Counted from the stretch's first letter, positions 8,416-16,312 are shown. The stretch: 64,000 nucleotides of DNA from Lysinibacillus sp. BPa_S21 (GCF_023337795.1 NZ_JALIRS010000014.1:33480-97479); one strand, 5' to 3'. A program made the numbers and translations. Notes: a model not told the origin generated them from the sequence alone.

Positions 8416-9147
8416 TCACTTATCTACAACTGGCTTTAATACATTCACTGGAAGCCAAATATTTGGAGCGTCATTTCCTTCTAAGCCTACATATAGATAC
8501 CCATTCATTTCAAGACCCTTTACATAAACAATGCTTCCCTTTTCCATAATTTTTTCAGTTTTAGATTCTTTTAATGGAACGCCTTTACCTTCTGCATTTT
8601 TTGTTATCTCGTAACGCGTTCCGTATTCTCTTTCTATCTTCTCAGTTATTTTAAAATCTGTACTAAGATACCTGTCACAATATGTTCCCTCATCACCATC
8701 ACTAAAACAATGGTCAACGCGACCATTATCTAGGAAAGTAAGTTGATGTCTAAGAAAATAATATCCATACGAACCCATACCATTATCACGATTTATATGA
8801 ATGTAAATTGGATCGTTATAGAAAGATGAACGAATTTTTATTGGTACTTCTTTGAAAACTACCAAATCCGTTGCTTGAACGCGGTATTCCCCCATCTGGT
8901 AAAATATTTTGCCATCATATTTTTCGATATCATACGTTCTAAAGAATTTATTTCGCTTAACCATTAACGAATCAAATGTGCCATTTGGATTTTTCTTGTA
9001 CACCTTGATATCTTTTTTAAAGGTCATTTTCCCTGTTTGCCCTTTTACAACTTCTGCTCCATCATACATCACTTTTGCTTCTGATTTTGTTGGATGTACT
9101 ATCGCAAATACAAATGCTGCTAGTAACACAATAAATAATTTTTTCAT
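8416..9147 (-). CDS. Secreted protein of unknown function
   Basis: The start at 9147 is the second of two adjacent ATGs and sits six bases after AGGAGG. The 243-residue product begins MKKLFIVLLAAFVFAIVH and has a likely signal peptidase site at KSEA-K. The mature part is beta-rich and contains short SH3-like stretches near the C-terminus (GSIVYVKGLEMNGYLYVGL). Two Cys residues (DHCF, TYCD) could form a disulfide. It lies inside the prophage remnant but is intact, with its own terminator, so it may be cargo or host DNA trapped between the repeats. I do not recognise the family. Confidence 0.7.
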   Translation of the reverse strand: MKKLFIVLLAAFVFAIVHPTKSEAKVMYDGAEVVKGQTGKMTFKKDIKVYKKNPNGTFDSLMVKRNKFFRTYDIEKYDGKIFYQMGEYRVQATDLVVFKEVPIKIRSSFYNDPIYIHINRDNGMGSYGYYFLRHQLTFLDNGRVDHCFSDGDEGTYCDRYLSTDFKITEKIEREYGTRYEITKNAEGKGVPLKESKTEKIMEKGSIVYVKGLEMNGYLYVGLEGNDAPNIWLPVNVLKPVVDK

Positions 9148-9280
9148 CATTCTCCTCCTACTCAGTTTTATTTTAAAGAACATATTATCTTTGTATTATA
9201 TACCTGAAATCTTATATTCTACCAACAAATGTTAAAAATACAACAAGTAGAGTGTTTTTCCATATCATTATCTCATCCAT

Positions 9281-9397
9281 CTACCATTCTACCAAATTAT
9301 CTAAATTATATGGACTATTACTCATTGATTGTGGATGGCTATCACGCTCATTTAACCAGTTATAAAAAGGCACTGGATCTTTACAAATAAAAAATAT
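9281..9397 (-). pseudogene. Fragment of a phage gene (PVPFYNWL C-terminus, copy 1)
   Basis: An open stretch with no start reads KDPVPFYNWLNERDSHPQ and ends LDNLVEW. The motif PVPFYNWL-x-ER recurs at the end of the frame at 10161-10355, so the two are relics of related genes on either side of the exosporium-like gene. Confidence 0.45.
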
Positions 9398-9464
9398 TCA
9401 TATAGTTAATAGCCCTTCTCTCTCACTTTTTTTTACATAACATAAGATGAAGGGAGGGTAAATT

Positions 9465-10091
9465 ATGTGTATAAATAATGGAAGTTGTAATTGTTTATCA
9501 CCGCGAGTAGAATGCAAAAATGTTGGACCTTTTGTGGCAAAAAATATAAACTGTATAAACTCGGAAATTGAAAGTGGCAAAGAAAACGACAGCGGTTCAA
9601 TAATCCCTTTTACCTCGGGAATTTCAACTTCTGTAGTTACTATAGGACCTGACTTTGGATTAACGTCTAGCCTTATAGGATTCGGTACTGCTATTAATGG
9701 TGTGCCTATCTTAAACAATACTATAGACTTATCTGGACTTTTAAGCGAAGCCTTCTCAGTTCCACGCAATGGTAATATTACTGCTATTTCCGCAGCATTT
9801 AATTACTTTTTAGATCTTAACCGAGGAGGGCTTACTACTATAACAGCTCAAATCTATCGTGCGCCTGTAGGAAGTAACATCTTCACTGCTACAAATGTAC
9901 GTGTTGATTTAGCTCCACCTGTCGCTGGAGTTCCAGCAGGAATAACTTTTGGTTCAGCAAATGTTGAGCCTGTACCAGTATCGGTTGGGGATCGTTTATT
10001 AATGGTATTTTACATTTCATCAATAATAAATCCTCCTGCATTAAATTTTTCAGTTGAAGGTACTGCGAGCGCGGGTATTAATATTGTATAA
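9465..10091 (+). CDS. Exosporium BclB-like protein without collagen repeats
   Basis: 208 residues from an ATG after AGGGAGGG. The N-terminus is Cys-rich (MCINNGSCNCLSPRVECKN). From about residue 44 the protein matches what I remember of the C-terminal domain of exosporium glycoprotein BclB: SIIPFTSGISTSVVTI, LIGFGTAINGV, IDLSGLLSEAFSVPRNGNI, ITAQIYRAP, and a C-terminal SAGINIV. BclB-type proteins normally carry a Gly-x-x collagen region before this domain; here none is present. It is expected on the spore surface, made late in the mother cell. It is notable for its position inside a prophage remnant. Confidence 0.8.
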   Translation: MCINNGSCNCLSPRVECKNVGPFVAKNINCINSEIESGKENDSGSIIPFTSGISTSVVTIGPDFGLTSSLIGFGTAINGVPILNNTIDLSGLLSEAFSVPRNGNITAISAAFNYFLDLNRGGLTTITAQIYRAPVGSNIFTATNVRVDLAPPVAGVPAGITFGSANVEPVPVSVGDRLLMVFYISSIINPPALNFSVEGTASAGINIV

Positions 10092-10160
10092 AGAATTCCA
10101 TCTACTATTAATACAATAAATAAGTGTATGATTTAAAAAAGGTTAAATTGAGTCATGCGC

Positions 10161-10355
10161 TTATTTATTGTTTATGAATATTCTTTCCTCTAACCAATTA
10201 TAGAAAGGTACAGGACGTTCTTTATGCGGTTCGCCCTCCACAGATGATGATTTAGTCGACTTATTATTTAATCTCTCTACAGCCTTGTTATGTGCACCTA
10301 CAAATACAGCTCTTAATGTACTTGTAACTGTAAGCACACCTTCTTTAATGTCCAT
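10161..10355 (-). pseudogene. Phage-associated small protein or fragment (PVPFYNWL C-terminus, copy 2)
   Basis: 64 residues from MDIKEGVLTVTSTLRAVFVG to the PVPFYNWLEER tail. No ribosome binding site is visible. It lies 37 bp downstream of the terminase small subunit gene on the same strand, so it may be a small phage gene or a scrap. The C-terminal motif is shared with 9281-9397. Family not recognised. Confidence 0.4.
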
Positions 10356-10392
10356 AGCAATTATGAATAGAACGTTCTTAGCCTTTATGAAG

Positions 10393-10905
10393 TCAGATGC
10401 ATTTGAACCGCTTCTGTGCCTCGCTTTTGCCTTCCACAGTTGAGGGGGAAGGAATGACTAATTTCAAACGTGATGTAATAGTAAGACCAAGATCAGCAGC
10501 TGCAGAACGACATTCGTTAAACAATGTATTTTTTGTACGTTGTAACTTTGGATAATCGTCATTGACAATTGTGATTTTTTTGCCGTTTTCCTGCTCAACT
10601 GTCTCTGTTGGTTTGATTTTTCGTATATCTTTTACCAGTTGTAGATACTGATGTTTCGAGTCCAAATACCTCGCTAAATCCACATCAAGCTCGCTGAAAA
10701 TTTCAAGTGCTACTAGCTTTTCAGCAATCTCTGTAAATTCCTTCTTTTGTGCAGCTGTTAAATACGATGGAATTTCAATGTTTTCAGTCGGTCCACGCAT
10801 CTTTTCTTCATGTTTTTGACGCTTTTTCATCTCATCTTTTGTCAAATGCTTAGAGCGTCCATTTCCTATAATCACTTGCAATGGCTGCTTATTTCGACCT
10901 GCCAT
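10393..10905 (-). CDS. Phage terminase small subunit, P27 family
   Basis: 170 residues with the layout of P27-type small terminases: a basic N-terminus (MAGRNKQPLQVIIGNGRSKH), then IPSYLTAAQKKEFTEIAEKL, a helical core (DVDLARYLDSKHQYLQLVKD) and the conserved SAAADLGLTITSRLKLVIP near the C-terminus. In phages it binds DNA and loads the large terminase for packaging. The large subunit that should follow is absent, so the packaging module has been lost. The short C-terminus RFKCI may be altered. Confidence 0.82.
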   Translation of the reverse strand: MAGRNKQPLQVIIGNGRSKHLTKDEMKKRQKHEEKMRGPTENIEIPSYLTAAQKKEFTEIAEKLVALEIFSELDVDLARYLDSKHQYLQLVKDIRKIKPTETVEQENGKKITIVNDDYPKLQRTKNTLFNECRSAAADLGLTITSRLKLVIPSPSTVEGKSEAQKRFKCI

Positions 10906-11032
10906 ACTATCACCTCACTTTCAATTAATCTAGGTCCTCCAAACAAATATTCAAAAACGGGTTTTTGCGCAGAAAACGGGCAGTCGGTGTAGGACGCTTT
11001 CGCTCACTAAAGTGAAAAGGAGGGGGGCTATC

Positions 11033-11413
11033 CTATTTTCTTCCGTACTTTTGTACATCTTCGTTTGTTTTTTTGTTGTGACAAGATTGGCAAAGCAATT
11101 GTAAGTTGTCTTCGTCTAATCTTTTGTTCCAATCCACAGATAATCGAATGATATGGTCAACTAAAACTCCAATTGTAATTCACTTTTCCGTTTTGCAATG
11201 CTGACATAATCCGTTGTCACGAATCTTAATGTAGTCTCGGCATTTAATCCAAGAAGCTGAATGATAGAAGCGATCATGTTTCTTGTTGCGTTGATATTTG
11301 TCGTAGTAACGATTGTTTTCTGATTTCGTTTCCTTATGCTGTTCGCAATAACCACTGCGCGTTAAGTTAGGACATCCAGGCTTGTTGCATGGACGTAGAG
11401 GTTTACTATTCAT
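11033..11413 (-). pseudogene. HNH endonuclease with an in-frame stop
   Basis: The frame starts at an ATG (11413) that overlaps the stop of the upstream gene. It encodes a phage HNH nuclease: paired Cys (CNKPGCPNL, YCEQHKE), then WIKCRDYIKIRDNGLCQHC. A TGA codon at 11182-11180 interrupts it after HCKTEK. The same frame then continues without further stops through LVDHIIRLS (the His of HNH), [18 protein letters not shown] and ends at 11033. The active-site half is therefore separated from the zinc-binding half. In cos phages this gene lies next to the small terminase, as here. Confidence 0.8.
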
Positions 11414-11726
11414 GTTGCTTTTCAGCCTCTTGTTTAATTGCATCCATACGTTCCTTCGTAGCTGCACGTATCCCTTCCAGCTCTATCAGTAGCGCCTTTA
11501 CTTCAGCGTCATCAGTCATCCACTTTAGCTTACGCTGTAGTTCACGTTGCCTCTTCAGTAGCTTCCTCACTTCTTCATCGGTATAAAAACAGACATACTC
11601 TTGTCCGCAATTAGGACAGTTGAAGTATGTCTTTTCGATAGTGTTATGCAGTTTATCTTCCTTGAAGTGTTGGACATAGAAATTGTGACCACATGACTTG
11701 TCACACCTTGCGTAGATTGGTTCCAT
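11406..11726 (-). CDS. Phage zinc-ribbon protein
   Basis: 106 residues from the ATG at 11726, chosen because AAAGGG lies nine bases upstream; the ATG at 11735 directly abuts that site. A zinc-ribbon is suggested by CDKSCGHNFY and YFNCPNCGQEY. A charged coiled-coil follows (LLKRQRELQRKLKW to the end). It lies directly upstream of, and overlaps, the HNH gene. Small zinc-finger proteins at this position are common in Bacillus phages; the function is unknown. Confidence 0.6.
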   Translation of the reverse strand: MEPIYARCDKSCGHNFYVQHFKEDKLHNTIEKTYFNCPNCGQEYVCFYTDEEVRKLLKRQRELQRKLKWMTDDAEVKALLIELEGIRAATKERMDAIKQEAEKQHE

Positions 11727-11911
11727 GTTACTCATCCCTTTCCACTTTCGCTTCTATCTTAGGTAAATATTCAACCTCTGCTTATGTTCTTGCGGTTTAA
11801 CTTTTGCGTTGGTTAAATCGATATTGAATACTGATAAGTTGATTGCTAATCGTAATTCAGTTTTTGAATTTGATTTTTGGATTTGTAAAGTACAATCGAA
11901 AACCTATTTAG

Positions 11912-12067
11912 TTATTCGCTGCCTTCTAATCGAGTTGGTAGTTTATCATCGTTCTCTATAATATACATTGCAACTACTTTCTTCACGAGACTTTCAAGTG
12001 ATACAGCACATTGATTTCGAGTTATGTTATCAGCTACTTCATTAAACTGTTTTAATAATGTTTCAGC
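11912..12067 (-). pseudogene. 3' fragment of a phage gene, truncated by the integrase fragment
   Basis: The reading ETLLKQFNEVADNITRNQ to the end LPTRLEGSE looks like a genuine protein C-terminus. Upstream of about 12067 the frame enters the antisense of the integrase gene, so the 5' part has been removed by a deletion that joined two convergent genes. Original family unknown. Confidence 0.4.
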
Positions 12068-12473
12068 TGCATGGAATGATATAAATTTCAAAACAAACGA
12101 AATTCGTATTAATAAAACTTTGTCACGAGGTTTAAAAGGCCGCCTTTTAGTAAAACCGCCAAAAACAAAAAAATCCATCCGTACAATCGAGATGGATCAA
12201 AAAACAATAGATATTTTAAATGAATGGAAAAAAAGACAAAAACATGATTACTTTAAATTAGGCTATAACACATTAAAACCAGACCAACTTGTATTTAGTA
12301 ATAAGTACAACGAATATTTGCAGCTCGCCATTCCACAAAAATGGATGCTGTCGGTCCAAAAAGAACGTTTAGGACATAGCAATATCAATACAACTTTAAA
12401 TATTTTCACTCATGTTACCAAAAAAGCAAAAGGTGAAGCAATTCAAAAATTCGCCAACTACATTAATATCTAG
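12068..12473 (+). pseudogene. Tyrosine integrase, C-terminal fragment, inactivated
   Basis: Only the catalytic half of a phage integrase remains, from about WNDINFKTNEIRINKTLSR. KTKKSIRTIEM and LNEWKKRQ are typical of phage integrases. After PQKWMLSVQ the sequence jumps straight to KERLGHSNINTTLNIFTHV, missing the ~30 residues that carry the H-x-x-R motif. The position of the nucleophile Tyr in N-I-Y-x-H-V is Phe. The protein would be dead as a recombinase. It points toward the right repeat, the usual position for an integrase gene. Confidence 0.85.
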
Positions 12474-12478
12474 TTAGT

Positions 12479-12510
12479 TTGAATACGATTTTGAATACGG
12501 TTGAATACGA
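12479..12510 (+). repeat. Arm-type repeats near attR
   Basis: Three copies of TTGAATACG (the middle one followed by GTT), directly after the integrase stop and 90 bp from the right core. They match the motif at 7783-7802. Confidence 0.55.
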
Positions 12511-12599
12511 CTTAGTGAAGTTTCATGCAAGCTGTAAAAGTGAAAGTTCATTGATTTAAAGGGATTTTGACACTCATTGAGCCTAGATGAAACAGTGTT

Positions 12600-12622
12600 G
12601 TCAGACATTGTTTAGTCTGGCT
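12600..12622 (+). repeat. attR core (right copy of 23-bp direct repeat)
   Basis: Identical to 7694-7716. It is followed by CCTCCTTTTT, which suggests the original acyP terminator context lies on this side. Confidence 0.85.
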
Positions 12623-12640
12623 CCTCCTTTTTGGTTAATG

Positions 12641-12674
12641 AGGATTGGGAATAAGCCCAGTCCTTTTTATTTTC
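12641..12674 (+). terminator. Terminator in the right flank of the prophage remnant
   Basis: AGGATTGGG pairs with CCCAGTCCT (one G-U pair) and is followed by TTTTTATTTT. It is probably the pre-integration acyP downstream terminator. The remaining 12675-12977 stretch is AT-rich and shows nothing else. Confidence 0.7.
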
Positions 12675-12977
12675 CCTTCCATAAATAAACTCCTATCGTC
12701 TTTTCCTCTATATTCCCTCTATTGAAAAATTAGTATCCCTTTACCTCCCTATTACCCAATTTTTAATTGTATAACCCATTTTGGAAGTTTCAATCAAAAA
12801 ATGAATGGGAGGACTTTATCCATAATTTGATTTTCCAATAGTTCTCTGCCACTTTTAAATACTGTTTATGATTATTCTATATTTCCTTGTTTAATCATAA
12901 AATAGAAAAAATTTGACTAAATGAAGAAAATGGAAAAAAGAATTGTCTGTTTAAATAAAAAAACGGGGGTGATTCAA

Positions 12978-13685
12978 ATGAAATTTATACAAAAATTAAG
13001 TGTGATCGGACTGTCATTATGTATATTGAGTATCGTTTTTTCATCTACCAGCATGGCAACAAAAATCGATACAGAAGAGTATCTGAATTCAGTCAATCAA
13101 AAAATCAAAAATGAAGTTCCTAATTACAAAAGCGATTCCGCCAAAATAGTAGCACAAGAAACAAAAACGGTGATGATTAAAACTGAAAGAGATGATAAAT
13201 CATTATTAGAGCAAAAATCAAAAGAATTTGAAGAAAAAATGAAAATCGAGCAAAAAGCCTTTATTGAAGAAGGATTGAAAAAAGCAACAACGCTGCAAGA
13301 TGTAGAAAAAGTAAAAAGTGAAGCAGCTAACTTATTAAATAAAGAAAAAGAATTGTTTAAAGAAGAAAGCGAACAATATGTAAAAAAAGTGATTGATACG
13401 GAAAAAGTAAACTTAGCGATGATTTCAAGTTCATATAAAACGGTTATGGATGACTTTTTCACCTTTAAGAAACACAAGTTTTATTACTATGATGTAACTA
13501 AAAAAGAATTTGTTCCAAATAATAAAGTAAGTGCAACAGACGAGGTAAGAGAATTTGAAAAAAAACACCAAGAAGATACTATTTTAAAAGATAATCCAAT
13601 CAACAACTTCATTCTGTTCATTTTCCTTGGATTGTTATGTATTATTCCTCTTCTCATATGCAATCGACAAAAAAACAAAGCATAA
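12978..13685 (+). CDS. Exported, C-terminally membrane-anchored coiled-coil protein
   Basis: The start is the ATG at 12978 after GGGGGTGATT; an earlier ATG lacks a site. The 235-residue product begins with a signal peptide (MKFIQKLSVIGLSLCILSIV), followed by a long charged, mostly helical region rich in Lys and Glu (about residues 40-150). It ends with a hydrophobic helix, FILFIFLGLLCIIPLLIC, and a basic tail, a type I membrane topology. No enzyme motif is visible. A perfect terminator follows, so it is monocistronic. Family not recognised. Confidence 0.65.
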   Translation: MKFIQKLSVIGLSLCILSIVFSSTSMATKIDTEEYLNSVNQKIKNEVPNYKSDSAKIVAQETKTVMIKTERDDKSLLEQKSKEFEEKMKIEQKAFIEEGLKKATTLQDVEKVKSEAANLLNKEKELFKEESEQYVKKVIDTEKVNLAMISSSYKTVMDDFFTFKKHKFYYYDVTKKEFVPNNKVSATDEVREFEKKHQEDTILKDNPINNFILFIFLGLLCIIPLLICNRQKNKA

Positions 13686-13698
13686 GCTTTGTTTTTTT
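13671..13698. terminator. Bidirectional terminator
   Basis: AACAAAGC pairs perfectly with GCTTTGTT, flanked by A-run and T-run on the two sides, overlapping the stop codon of the gene ending at 13685. Confidence 0.9.
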
Positions 13699-13872
13699 GC
13701 TTGCCTTTTTTCATTTTATTGGACAATTTAATTTTATCTATTAAATGAGATGTTGCCTGTGGGACAACTCATAATTTGAACTAAAATATTGTTATTTTTT
13801 CCTAGTACTGCTTCCTTTTTCTACTTGTTGTAGTTGTTACTGCTTGGTCTCATTTCTCTTTTCATCTATGTT

Positions 13873-13953
13873 TTATTTAGTTGCTACCGCATTTAAAAGT
13901 AATTGTTTGTTGCGATCAGACATTATACGCCATTCTTTAACCGTTACTTTCAT
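13873..13953 (-). CDS. Possible 26-residue peptide
   Basis: The ATG at 13953 follows AGTGGAGGCAA. The peptide reads MKVTVKEWRIMSDRNKQ then LLLNAVATK. Its length and charge fit a small regulatory or phage-type peptide, but I know no match. It lies downstream of the structured segment at 14025-14166 on the same strand. Confidence 0.4.
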   Translation of the reverse strand: MKVTVKEWRIMSDRNKQLLLNAVATK

Positions 13954-14024
13954 TTGCCTCCACTTCCTTTCAAATGTATGCTCCTAAACACTGTATGCAA
14001 TCGTTAGCGAATGTAAAACACCTC

Positions 14025-14166
14025 CGCATTGATTAATAACAATGCGTGTCTATTTTTTATTAAAAAAGTAGTCTAGCCTTTACGGCGGGCATGATTGCCT
14101 TGTCCGGTTAGCCAACCCTTCCTACAAATGAATTCTAGTTTTTATCGAATCATATGTGTAAAGGCT
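14025..14166 (-). ncRNA. Candidate structured leader RNA, class unknown
   Basis: Two pairings are visible. A 9-bp perfect stem (14075-14083 with 14158-14166, AGCCTTTAC/GTAAAGGCT) closes a ~74-nt loop that contains smaller GC-rich hairpins (GGTTGGCTAACC and GGCAATCATGCC). A 7-bp hairpin (CGCATTG/CAATGCG, 14025-14046) lies next to GGAGGTG. The minus-strand order would place it upstream of the 26-residue frame. I compared it from memory with common riboswitch classes and found no match. The surrounding 13.7-14.5 kb shows nothing else clear. Confidence 0.35.
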
Positions 14167-14445
14167 CCTTGTCAAGTCGCAATTATTCACACACTTATAT
14201 AGAAAAGTAGTTAACCATCATCGAAAGTGTACATGCTTAAACGAGCAAAAATGTACATTGTTATTTGACATTTACATTGATAAAATTTTGTTCAACTTTT
14301 TCTTATATTCAATAGAACCGATAATCATTCCATATTCTTATTAATTTTTCTATTTTATTCACATTTACCCTTCTAGCCAATAAAACGACTGGACATTCTC
14401 TATGCTTTTGTCCTCTACTGCTCAAAATTCATTTCCCTATGTACA

Positions 14446-14477
14446 ATAAAAAGCCACACCTTGTTAGATGTGACTTT
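14446..14477 (-). terminator. Terminator of alkD-like gene
   Basis: On the minus strand AGTCACATC pairs with GGTGTGGCT (G-U pairs allowed) and is followed by TTTTATTG. Nearly the same sequence serves as terminator at 16313-16340. Confidence 0.8.
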
Positions 14478-14513
14478 GGATAGTATTCGTCTGGATCCAT
14501 ACATCGATCCGTT

Positions 14514-15221
14514 TTAACACCTTACATACTTACGTTTGAAACCGATTCTCCCTTTATCTACTTCTTTTTGAATACTTTCAAAAGCATTTAGAAGACTAGG
14601 TTTTTTCTTGTCCCGTTTGACTTCTACTATTCCTATTTCCTTTGCGGTCTCAACAGCCTTTTCATGTAATGGTACATATGAAATCCTCACTGTGTATAGA
14701 AAATTATTCATAGCAGACTTCGTTCTTTCTGGGGCATCATGAATAGAACTTTTCACAATTTCCAGCATATTAGAAATCTTACTTTCGGAAAATTCATGGT
14801 CTTTTCGATTCCCTAAAAGCCAGCAGTAGCAACTCCAACCCGCTGACATTTTTAGCTCGTCGCCGCTTGCAATCCATTTATCAGCAACGTCTTGTGCAAT
14901 AGCTGACTCTGATAATGTTACCGCCACTACATAATCAGACAGCATATAAAAATACGCTGCATCCATCCATCGATCAAAATCGGATTCAGTCATAGCATTT
15001 GGATCTGCAATAATGCCTGCAAAATACATTGCATCATAATTACCTGTAGCGTAAAGCTCTTCAGCTAAAAGTTGATTTATTTTTATCTTCTTTGCAATAG
15101 GTTTCATCACTCCTGTTGCAACACCAAAAAGAGGCTCGTGCGCACCATTGGATATATACATTTTTTTAGTTCGTTCTTTACCTAGAGATTCAAGCTCCCT
15201 CATAATTGTTTCGAAATCCAT
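14514..15221 (-). CDS. DNA alkylation repair protein (AlkD-like HEAT-repeat glycosylase)
   Basis: 235 residues from the ATG at 15221, preceded by AAGGAAG; an upstream ATG at 15278 has no site. The all-helical body with repeated ~35-residue units fits the AlkD superfamily, including an N-terminal ESLGKERTKKMYISNGAHEP that resembles the loop of COG4912 proteins, and WMDAAYFYMLSDYV and DKWIASGDELKMSAGWSCY in the middle. AlkD enzymes excise alkylated purines, though several COG4912 members lack activity. Whether the catalytic Asp/Trp/Arg set is complete needs an alignment. Confidence 0.7.
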   Translation of the reverse strand: MDFETIMRELESLGKERTKKMYISNGAHEPLFGVATGVMKPIAKKIKINQLLAEELYATGNYDAMYFAGIIADPNAMTESDFDRWMDAAYFYMLSDYVVAVTLSESAIAQDVADKWIASGDELKMSAGWSCYCWLLGNRKDHEFSESKISNMLEIVKSSIHDAPERTKSAMNNFLYTVRISYVPLHEKAVETAKEIGIVEVKRDKKKPSLLNAFESIQKEVDKGRIGFKRKYVRC

Positions 15222-15455
15222 AGTCCTGTACTTCCTTTCTATCATTACCTTTATAATTTTAATTAACTTGCTATTCACTTCTGCTGCCTACTGAAAAGCC
15301 CTGTCAATTTGGTCTAATTAACGACGCCACTCCCTGTAAAGTCGTACTATACGAAATTAAGCTGCATATTTGCACATATTATTTTCATCGTATAAAAAAA
15401 TTAATTTTTCTATGCCGATATAGGATATATATCGCACTCACTTTTGAAAACTATA

Positions 15456-15464
15456 CATATTATA
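15456..15464 (+). promoter_or_regulatory. Sigma-K-like -10 element upstream of yjcZ-type gene
   Basis: CATATTATA matches the CATA-N3-TA -10 of mother-cell sigma-K promoters, with AC dinucleotides about 14-18 bases upstream. It lies 26 bp before the start of a sporulation-family gene, which fits late mother-cell expression. Confidence 0.45.
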
Positions 15465-15489
15465 CAGGAAAGAAAGGAGGAGAATTAAT

Positions 15490-15609
15490 ATGTCTCAATA
15501 TTGTGGTAACCGTGGTGGCTACGGCGGTGGTTCAGCGTTCGCGCTACTTGTTGTACTATTCATTCTTCTAATTATTGTTGGTGCTGCTTTCTTCTATAAT
15601 TCATATTAA
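15490..15609 (+). CDS. YjcZ-family sporulation protein
   Basis: A 39-residue peptide: a short Gly/Tyr-rich N-terminus (MSQYCGNRGGYGGGSAF) followed by one hydrophobic helix (ALLVVLFILLIIVGAAFF) and the end YNSY. This pattern is diagnostic of the YjcZ family of small spore-associated proteins. AAAGGAGGAG lies before the ATG, and a clean terminator follows at 15680. Confidence 0.9.
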   Translation: MSQYCGNRGGYGGGSAFALLVVLFILLIIVGAAFFYNSY

Positions 15610-15679
15610 TATTTCTATCATAAATCATATCTATTAATCCATAACAATACAAATAATCCTATACCTCTATTTCTTTTCT

Positions 15680-15707
15680 AAGGGTCACTTTTCTCAGGTG
15701 ACCCTTT
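15680..15707 (+). terminator. Terminator of yjcZ-type gene
   Basis: AAGGGTCAC pairs with GTGACCCTT and is followed by TTATTATT. Confidence 0.85.
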
Positions 15708-15872
15708 TATTATTCATTACACAAAGTACTATAATCCACTCAAAACATCCACTGGACTTTACAAGAAAAAGAAAAGGCCATACCCAATTGGATATGACTT
15801 TGCACGTTACTTTACTTTTTCTATTATTGCCCAAATTAACATTGCAGAAATGGATGAGACAACCTACCATAT

Positions 15873-16106
15873 TTATTCAGTCGTTAATATCCCAATCGTT
15901 TTACTGCTTTTACAGCTAAGACTATTTGCTTTAAATTTTATACTCATTGAAAGCATCTGCAACGTACTTAATTCGTTAGCCAACTTATCTAATTCAACTA
16001 ATCCTTCCCTTTGTAAATGACTAATTTCCAATTCAAGCTGTTTTAGTGATTTTTGAATATCTTCTATATTTTCCTTGTATTTCTCTAAAACAATTTTAGT
16101 ATCCAA
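15873..16106 (-). CDS. Possible small coiled-coil protein (low confidence)
   Basis: 77 codons from a TTG at 16106 with no ribosome binding site. The frame stays open upstream for about 20 codons without a start. The product is strongly heptad-like (KYKENIEDIQKSLKQLELEI then LQREGLVELDKLANELSTL). This looks like real coding composition, but the missing start suggests a remnant or an unusual start. Confidence 0.35.
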   Translation of the reverse strand: MDTKIVLEKYKENIEDIQKSLKQLELEISHLQREGLVELDKLANELSTLQMLSMSIKFKANSLSCKSSKTIGILTTE

Positions 16107-16312
16107 TATCTCAATTTTATTGTTTGTATGTTTTATGACTAACTCATCCTTTCTACTTACAAAGTCATCTTTATGGCTAAATTTTTAGTTACATGAGATA
16201 TTGAAAATCACCTTTGCACATGTAAGTTTTTAAAGAATTGGATTTAATTAACACCATTATAATGTTGTTTAACTTATTTAACAATCTTATTTTCAATTAA
16301 TCGAAGTTAAAA

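Larger units (their letters stand above)
7694..12622. mobile_element. Decayed prophage remnant integrated at the 3' end of acyP
   Basis: A 4.9-kb segment bounded by identical 23-bp direct repeats (7694-7716 and 12600-12622). It contains a phage terminase small subunit, an HNH endonuclease with a stop codon, a zinc-ribbon phage protein, scraps of other phage genes and a C-terminal integrase fragment next to the right repeat. TTGAATACG-type repeats lie just inside both ends. All these features are expected of a site-specific prophage after heavy deletion. It also carries a secreted-protein gene and an exosporium-like gene, which are not standard phage genes. The integrase is broken, so excision by its own enzyme is unlikely. 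Confidence 0.82.

Noticed and set aside
11912..12178. Leftward frame of 88 codons read as one protein
   Set aside because: Its first half is the antisense of the integrase fragment; only the C-terminal ~51 codons look like a real gene, so it is a deletion junction and not one gene.
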